Below are positions 58,999-64,000 of a DNA stretch of 64,000 nucleotides, in pieces (within the stretch, counting starts at the first letter, position 1; every line of letters begins with the position of its first letter). Source of the stretch: Spirochaetota bacterium (GTDB lineage Bacteria; Spirochaetota; Spirochaetia; Treponematales; Treponemataceae); NCBI GenBank assembly GCA_023393015.1, contig JAEWMY010000051.1, positions 1-64,000 of the forward strand, written 5' to 3'. Position numbers and translations under genes: made by a program. The notes below the pieces were generated by a model, which saw only the letters and a list, made by a program, of their open reading frames with translations, was not told the DNA's origin and made no database searches.

Positions 58999-60517
58999 CG
59001 GCGGCCTCGCGATAGGAACTCACGGTTTCGCGAAGAACCGAAAGGAGTCCGTCACGGTCCCTGAAACAGCCCGGGCGAGCTGGGTCGTAGACGCAATAGG
59101 GGCGAAGGGCGTCGAGCGTCTCATCGGGACGCATGTCGTCGGGATGAGACGCGCTGCCGTTCTCGGTACCCGATTCACGAGCGCGCTCGAGCGTCAATAT
59201 CTTGGGGTATTCGGTCTTGACGGGCTGTTCGCCCGCCGACCACAAGGGTTCGTCGAGGCGTTCCCCGGGACGCCTTCCGATGAAGGTAATCGGGATGTCC
59301 GTTCCGGGCTCATAGCCCATGAAGCGGATGAGCTGCTCGGCCACGTCGAGTATCCGTACCGGCTCGCCCATGTCAAGGAGATACGAGGCGCCGTTCTCGC
59401 CGACGCCTCCCGTCTTGAGGACGAGGGAACATGCTTCGGGAATCGTCATGAAATAGCGAACCATATCGGGATCGGTCACGGTAACCGGCCCGCCGTTCCT
59501 GATTTGGTCGATGAAAAGCGGAAGGATGGAACCGCGGGAGCCGAGGACGTTGCCGAAGCGCACGAACATGTACGCCCCGTCGTCCGGTTCCTTTCGCGCG
59601 GAGCGTTTCGCGTACGAAAGGACGAGTCTCTCGCAGAGCATCTTGGAAACGCCGTATACGGAAACGGGGTCGACCGCCTTGTCGGTTGAAACGAGAACGA
59701 AACGCTTTACGCCCGCCTCGAGACTCGCCTCGAGCAGGTTCGCCGTCCCGAAGACGTTGTTCCCGATGACGGCGACGGGGTTTTCCTCCATGAGCGGAAC
59801 GTGCTTGTAGGCCGCCGCGTGGAAAACGACGTCGCACCTGAGCCGGGATACGATGTACCGCATGTATTCGCGGTCCTTCATGTCGCCGATAACCGGAACT
59901 ATGGTCGCTTTCTCTCCGACGCCTTCCTTTTGCAGGAGTCTGAGTTCCCGGTCTATCTGGTATATCGCGTTTTCGCCGTGTCCGAACAGGTAGATGCGTT
60001 CCGCGCCGCCCGACAGGAGCTGTCGGGACAGTTCGCTCCCGATCGAGCCTCCGGCGCCGGTAATGAGTACGCGTTTTCCCCGAAGGTAGGCGAGGCTTTT
60101 CCTGAGGTTGATCGCGACCGGTGCGCGCCCGAGCACGTCGAGCGGGTCGATTTCCCGGGTTTGAACGAGGTGCGCCTGGCCTTCCAGTATCTGCGCGATT
60201 CCGGGAAGGAGGCGTATGCGGGTAAAGCCCGCGGCCTTGAGCACGGAGTAGATCGCCCTGAGTGCGTCCGGACCCGCGCTCGGAATGGCGATGAGAGCCT
60301 CGTCCTTCGAGCCTATCCTGATGAGGCGCGCCGTCTGGTTTATGGGCCCTATGACGGGTACCTCGTCTATGACGCGGCCGATTTTCGCCGGGTCGTCGTC
60401 GAGAAAGGCGATCACGCGCCCGAATATTCCCTTTTCCCGTATTTCCCTGGAGAGCATCGTGCCCGCTATTCCGGCCCCGATGATATAGATGTTCGTGTCG
60501 AGCTGTTCTTGTTTCAT
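58988..60517 (-). CDS. CapD/FlaA1-type nucleotide-sugar 4,6-dehydratase
   Basis: The 509-residue protein has an N-terminal Rossmann-like domain (IYIIGAGIAGTMLSREI, VIAFLDDDPAKIGRVI) and the main SDR domain with VLITGAGGSIGSELSRQL, VFHAAAYKHVPLME, LVSTDKAVDPVSVYGVSK and FGNVLGSRGSILPLF. Membrane helices of the WbpM/PglF type are absent, so it is cytosolic. It probably converts UDP-N-acetylglucosamine to a 4-keto-6-deoxy sugar. The C-terminal tail of about 80 residues is Asp/Arg-rich and unusual. It starts 2 nt after the LoaP-like gene. Confidence 0.86.
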   Translation of the reverse strand: MKQEQLDTNIYIIGAGIAGTMLSREIREKGIFGRVIAFLDDDPAKIGRVIDEVPVIGPINQTARLIRIGSKDEALIAIPSAGPDALRAIYSVLKAAGFTRIRLLPGIAQILEGQAHLVQTREIDPLDVLGRAPVAINLRKSLAYLRGKRVLITGAGGSIGSELSRQLLSGGAERIYLFGHGENAIYQIDRELRLLQKEGVGEKATIVPVIGDMKDREYMRYIVSRLRCDVVFHAAAYKHVPLMEENPVAVIGNNVFGTANLLEASLEAGVKRFVLVSTDKAVDPVSVYGVSKMLCERLVLSYAKRSARKEPDDGAYMFVRFGNVLGSRGSILPLFIDQIRNGGPVTVTDPDMVRYFMTIPEACSLVLKTGGVGENGASYLLDMGEPVRILDVAEQLIRFMGYEPGTDIPITFIGRRPGERLDEPLWSAGEQPVKTEYPKILTLERARESGTENGSASHPDDMRPDETLDALRPYCVYDPARPGCFRDRDGLLSVLRETVSSYREAADAR

Positions 60518-60519
60518 GC

Positions 60520-61038
60520 TTACCGGCTCAATATCTCAAAGGTTAGATCGACGGGAAAAGACTCGTCGTACAGGTCGAGCGCCACGCGCGCGCGACACTT
60601 TCTCTTATCGACCTTAATGATCCTCCCTTCAAGCCCTTTCAGCGGACCTTCCAGTACGCGGATCCGGTCGTTTTCGTCGAATGACACGCGTGACGGGCCG
60701 GCGACGTCGCCGAAGGACATGAAATGCTTGATGGTCGAAAGGTCTTTTCCCTCAAGCGGCAGGGGACCCGCGTTTTCGGGCAAAAAGCGGAAGAAACCGG
60801 AGGTCGTCCTGAGGTGCCAATACAATTCTCCCCGGATCGTCTCGGTCTCGAGGAAGACGTAGCCGGGGAATACCGGTTGCTGTACCCGACGGGTAGCGCC
60901 CTTCCGCCTGATCGTGATCGCCCTTCGAGGAAAAACGAGCCTCCAGTGACCGACGTCGTCCTTCATCGCGATCTTGACGGCGCGTCGTATGAACAGCTCC
61001 TCTGAGCGAGTTTTTACCTGGAGGGCGAACAAGTTCAT
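60520..61038 (-). CDS. loaP: NusG paralogue (LoaP/RfaH-like antiterminator)
   Basis: The 172-residue protein has a NusG N-terminal fold (FALQVKTRSEELFIRRAV, VQQPVFPGYVFLET) and a KOW domain (RVLEGPLKGLEGRIIKVDKRKCRARV). Specialised NusGs of this kind bind polymerase at one operon and suppress termination, often for polysaccharide genes. Here it is the first gene of the operon it probably serves. The ATG at 61038 lies 6 nt after a -10 box and has no Shine-Dalgarno, so its own transcript is probably leaderless. LoaP versus RfaH cannot be decided by eye. Confidence 0.78.
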   Translation of the reverse strand: MNLFALQVKTRSEELFIRRAVKIAMKDDVGHWRLVFPRRAITIRRKGATRRVQQPVFPGYVFLETETIRGELYWHLRTTSGFFRFLPENAGPLPLEGKDLSTIKHFMSFGDVAGPSRVSFDENDRIRVLEGPLKGLEGRIIKVDKRKCRARVALDLYDESFPVDLTFEILSR

Positions 61039-61044
61039 GGGAAA

Positions 61045-61073
61045 AAGATACCATAAAAGGTGTAAAATGAGAA
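61045..61073 (-). promoter_or_regulatory. Promoter of the LoaP-like operon, leaderless geometry
   Basis: Minus strand TTCTCA (61073-61068), a 17-bp spacer and TATCTT (61050-61045), 6 nt before the ATG. Confidence 0.55.
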
Positions 61074-61148
61074 TAGAGGACAAGTCGACGAGAATTGACT
61101 CATTTACGTCGTAAAGGAGTCGATACTCTAACGGTAGGGGAGGGTTTC

Positions 61149-61679
61149 ATGCGTCTGCGAACATGCGTATCGGCATTTTACTGCTTGCTCGGACTCGCGT
61201 CGGCGCAAGCCGCGACAGTGACCGTTTCGATTGCCCAAAACGCCGAGGCTCCGGCGACGGCCCTTGAGATGTCAAGGACCGTGGAGGACGAGATCATGGG
61301 CGTGTTTTACGATTCCGGGCACATCGTCACGAGCAACGCCCTCTCGATGAACGATTCGGCCTTCGACGACCTGTCCTTCGGCGTCGCCGAGGCGTCGGAA
61401 GGATTCGCGGATTACCTCGTTACCGTGCGGCTTACGTACAAGAAGGACGAGATTACCGACGAGGCGCGCGAGATCACCTACGCGGACTTGAAAACGCTGA
61501 CCTGGCGGGTTGTGAAACTCTCCACGGGAACGATGATAGCCGGCGATACGGTAAAACTGCCGGACGGACGGTCCGGAGATACCGACCCCTATCAGCGCGC
61601 GAGGGCGACGGCGAGAAGGATCGCCGTCGATTCCATAAAGGCAATCGACAGGGAATACAAGGGAGAAACTGAAAGATGA
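61149..61679 (+). CDS. Secreted protein of unknown function
   Basis: A 176-residue protein with a signal peptide (MRLRTCVSAFYCLLGLASAQA before ATVTVSI). The mature part has alternating strands and helices (ALEMSRTVEDEIMGVFYDSGHIVTSNAL, YLVTVRLTYKKDEI, RARATARRIAVDSIKAID), which could be a small periplasmic alpha/beta domain. GGGGAGGG precedes the ATG at 61149. It overlaps the SPOR protein gene by 4 nt (ATGA), so the two probably act together in the envelope. Confidence 0.7.
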   Translation: MRLRTCVSAFYCLLGLASAQAATVTVSIAQNAEAPATALEMSRTVEDEIMGVFYDSGHIVTSNALSMNDSAFDDLSFGVAEASEGFADYLVTVRLTYKKDEITDEAREITYADLKTLTWRVVKLSTGTMIAGDTVKLPDGRSGDTDPYQRARATARRIAVDSIKAIDREYKGETER

Positions 61680-63127
61680 AACGATCAAGCGCTTCGTTGG
61701 CGATTATCGCAATTCTTCTAGCGATCGTGCCGGTCGTCGGCGTTTGGGGCGTTTGGGAAGGTAACGCCGGCATCGCGGCGGTCTCGGAATTCCCCGGCTC
61801 GGGTCTGTACGCGAAAAGCGACATGTTTCCCCGGAACACCATCGTGGAAATCGAGAACCTGGAGACGGGCAACTCCGTTCGCGCGGTAATAACAGGTTCG
61901 TCGGGTGTGGCCGGTCTCGTCGCGGTGTTGTCGCCGGAAACGGCCTCCGCGTTGAACATACGCAAAGGATCTGTGAGCCGAGTTCGCATACGCATTCCCG
62001 TTCCCGTAGGGGAAACGCCCGCCGAAGGGTTGATTGCTTCCGGTTCCGGCGTTTCGTCGAGGGATCCTGACGTAAATCCGAAAGAGGCGGTGCGTACTTC
62101 TCGAACAGGCGACCCCACGGTGCCGCTATCCGAAATCGTTGAGCCGAAAGGCGAACGAATGATACCCGCGGATTCCCTGCGAAAAGGCGAGCCGGTCGAG
62201 GGTTCCATGCCGGCCGAAACCCTTCCCGTCGTTGCCGTCGCCGAAACGGAAAGCGCGGTCGCGGAAAGCGAGCCTGTGGTGGCGGAAACCGAACCCGCGG
62301 TCGCCGAAACGGAAAGCGCGGTCGCGGAAAGCGGGCCCGTCGTAGCGGAAACCGAACCCGCGGTCGCCGAAACGGAAAGCGCGATTGCTGATAGCGAACC
62401 CGTCGTAGCGGAGGCAGAGACCGCGGTCGCGGAAAGCGATACGCTCGTGGGGGAAGTCGAACCTGCAGTCGCCGAGCCGACCGCCACCGTATCCGAGCCC
62501 GCCCCGACGGCAGACGTTCCGGCCGAATCCGCTCCCAGCGAATATGTGCTTTCGGAACCAGCTCCGGTGTACGAAGAGGAGCCGTCCCTTGTCGTTCAGG
62601 ATGATGCCGTCGACTCCCGAATAGATCTCGTGCCCGCCGAGCCGAACCCGCCGGTAACCACGGCGGACTCCCCGCTCGTCGGTCCCGCCATCGTGGTCGT
62701 TCCCGAGACCCCCGTTGAAACGCCCGTGTCGGAGAAAGCTCCGCTGACGGAACCGGTCGCGGAGTCTGTCGCGGAACCGGTAATTGAATCGGTCGCCGAA
62801 CCGTACCCGGAGATCACAACCGAACCGACACGCGCGAAAGAACCAAGTTCCGCGATAACGAGCATCGGCGACTATGAAGGTTTGCCGTTCGTGACGTCCT
62901 TGCAACGCGGCGGCTACTACGTCCAGATCGCGACCTATAGGGACCCGCAAAACGCGCGGAAGGTCATTGGCGACCATTCAAGAAAATACCCGATCGCCAT
63001 CGAGCGAACGGGTATCGATACGCTCAAGATTATCGTCGGACCCGTCAAAAAGGACGAATGCGGCGCCGTACTTGAGCGCTTCAAGGGTTTCGGTTTCAAG
63101 GACGCCTTCGTGCGCAGGGGAAAATAA
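61676..63127 (+). CDS. Envelope protein with RlpA-like and SPOR domains and a repeat-rich linker
   Basis: The 483-residue protein has an N-terminal membrane segment (SLAIIAILLAIVPVVGVWGVW), then an RlpA-like double-psi barrel region (FPGSGLYAKSDMFPRNTIVEIEN, GLVAVLSPETASALNI), a Pro/Glu/Val/Ala-rich linker of about 250 residues and a C-terminal SPOR domain (YYVQIATYRDPQNARKVIGDH, KIIVGPVKKDECGAVLERFKGFG). SPOR domains bind denuded peptidoglycan at division sites, so a role in cell-wall remodelling at the septum is likely. Confidence 0.82.
   Translation: MKRSSASLAIIAILLAIVPVVGVWGVWEGNAGIAAVSEFPGSGLYAKSDMFPRNTIVEIENLETGNSVRAVITGSSGVAGLVAVLSPETASALNIRKGSVSRVRIRIPVPVGETPAEGLIASGSGVSSRDPDVNPKEAVRTSRTGDPTVPLSEIVEPKGERMIPADSLRKGEPVEGSMPAETLPVVAVAETESAVAESEPVVAETEPAVAETESAVAESGPVVAETEPAVAETESAIADSEPVVAEAETAVAESDTLVGEVEPAVAEPTATVSEPAPTADVPAESAPSEYVLSEPAPVYEEEPSLVVQDDAVDSRIDLVPAEPNPPVTTADSPLVGPAIVVVPETPVETPVSEKAPLTEPVAESVAEPVIESVAEPYPEITTEPTRAKEPSSAITSIGDYEGLPFVTSLQRGGYYVQIATYRDPQNARKVIGDHSRKYPIAIERTGIDTLKIIVGPVKKDECGAVLERFKGFGFKDAFVRRGK
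62237..62425 (+). repeat. Three tandem 63-bp coding repeats in the SPOR protein
   Basis: Units at 62237-62299, 62300-62362 and 62363-62425 each encode a 21-residue version of VAETESAVAESEPVVAETEP-A. Length variation between strains is likely. Confidence 0.9.
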
Positions 63128-63132
63128 CCAAC

Positions 63133-64000
63133 GTGGAATACCTAGACGGAATCGTCTTTCTCGCGAGCCGTTCCGGGCTTTTCAGGAACAAACGGTTGAC
63201 CGTGCGGATGATCGCGAATCCCGCGGCCGGAGGCTTTACCCGGAAGAAAAGCGCTGAAAGAAACCGACGCCATCTGGAAGAGGCCGTTGAGCGTGTCAAG
63301 GACCGTCCCGTGGTAACGCTATCCTGTTCTGGCACCATTCAGTATACCGAATCGGCCCGTCACGCGAGCGAGCTTATGGCGGTGATACTCGCGCGGGCGA
63401 AGGCCGCAGGCCCGTCGGACGAGATCTTTCTCGTGCTGACGGCGGGCGGTGACGGAACGAGCCTCGAGGTTCAGGAAGAATTGGCGCGCGAGATTCTCGA
63501 GGAGGGAAACGCCTCGTTGGCCGAACGTGTAGTACTGGTGCGGCTTCCGTTCGGCACGGGCAACGACGGTTCTGACGGGAGGACTCTCGACGAAACCCTC
63601 AGGCTTTTCACCGATGACGCGCGCGTGGAACGTCAAAGCGCGATCCGCGTATTCAGCGAGCGGGAGCCCGGCCGCGTATGGTACTCTTTCAACATCGCGA
63701 GCGTCGGTATAGACGCGTTCATAACGCACATGACGAATCGGGTCAAGCGTTTCTTTCCCGGTGACTTCTACAAGATATGGGTTGATCTCGCCTGCCTCTT
63801 TTACGACCGTATCTACAAGGTCGGAAGGATGGATGTGGTCGCGAAGGACTCTTCGGGCGGCACCGTCCTTTCACACTCAGACGCGATGCTCCTGTACGCG
63901 ATGGGGGTATCGGGACACAGGACGTACGGATCGAACCAGAAGATACTGCCGGACGAGAATAACGTATGCGGCCTCAGGAACATGTCTCTTTTCAGGAAGC
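63133..64000 (+). CDS. Diacylglycerol-kinase-like protein (partial, runs off the window)
   Basis: An open frame of 289 codons without a stop, from GTG at 63133. It has the DAGK/sphingosine-kinase-type catalytic core: VRMIANPAAGG, then FLVLTAGGDGTSLEV and VRLPFGTGNDGSDGRTL, with an aspartate-rich nucleotide site. It likely phosphorylates diacylglycerol or a related lipid. It follows the SPOR gene by 5 nt. The C-terminus lies beyond the window. Confidence 0.78.
   Translation, partial: MEYLDGIVFLASRSGLFRNKRLTVRMIANPAAGGFTRKKSAERNRRHLEEAVERVKDRPVVTLSCSGTIQYTESARHASELMAVILARAKAAGPSDEIFLVLTAGGDGTSLEVQEELAREILEEGNASLAERVVLVRLPFGTGNDGSDGRTLDETLRLFTDDARVERQSAIRVFSEREPGRVWYSFNIASVGIDAFITHMTNRVKRFFPGDFYKIWVDLACLFYDRIYKVGRMDVVAKDSSGGTVLSHSDAMLLYAMGVSGHRTYGSNQKILPDENNVCGLRNMSLFRK

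Noticed and set aside
62237..62425. Regular repeats as a CRISPR array
   Set aside because: The units are contiguous, in frame and encode a protein linker; there are no spacers and no cas genes.

Overview
The window reads as a GC-rich chromosome segment from a spirochaete of the Treponema group. The strongest clue is the first gene, which encodes FlaA, the sheath protein of periplasmic flagella and essentially a spirochaete marker. The Rex, bactofilin, cyclase and lipoprotein genes and the sigma-70-like promoters (TTGACA with TATACT-type -10 boxes) agree with this. Genus and species cannot be fixed from the sequence alone.

Layout. 1-12.9 kb is core housekeeping: flaA, an alarmone synthetase-like protein with a TPR tail, tRNA-Glu, a DinG-type helicase fused to a JAMM domain, plsC, rpsT, HU, lnt, a response regulator / TPR / bactofilin / pncC cluster, rho and rpmE. 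13-21.5 kb is a signalling block: radical SAM protein, lipase, a 1420-residue protein built like mammalian soluble adenylyl cyclase (two cyclase domains, AAA ATPase, TPR) and a membrane-anchored metallophosphoesterase. 21.5-37.8 kb holds an rlmK-like methyltransferase with rex, ileS, lipoproteins and zinc ribbons, mfd, an AEC transporter divergent from an ornithine/lysine-type decarboxylase, and an alkaline phosphatase lipoprotein.

37.8-45.9 kb is an AT-rich acquired island. An IS21-family element (37993-40206) is flanked by a 5-bp target duplication. It sits beside an IS30-type transposase remnant, a broken glycosyltransferase and a small IS1595-family element with perfect 19-bp ends. Beyond these lie a GT92-like glycosyltransferase, an F420-hydrogenase-beta-like protein and a polysaccharide pyruvyl transferase.

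46-54.4 kb returns to core genes: hisS, coaX, a NeuB-type sialic-acid-like synthase, yebC, ruvC-ruvA-ruvB and queA. 54.4-61 kb is a tight minus-strand operon: a LoaP-like NusG paralogue, a CapD/FlaA1-type dehydratase, a DegT aminotransferase and all three subunits of a xanthine-dehydrogenase-like enzyme. The window ends with a secreted protein, a SPOR-domain envelope protein and a truncated diacylglycerol-kinase-like gene.

Two signals stand out. First, the LoaP-led operon joins sugar-modifying genes to a molybdenum-hydroxylase-like enzyme whose large subunit lacks the usual catalytic glutamate. Second, six genes (AEC transporter, hisS, neuB-like, ruvC, ruvA, loaP-like) have a -10 box exactly 6 nt before the start codon and no Shine-Dalgarno. 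A seventh (the alarmone synthetase) has 8 nt. This suggests leaderless transcripts are common here.
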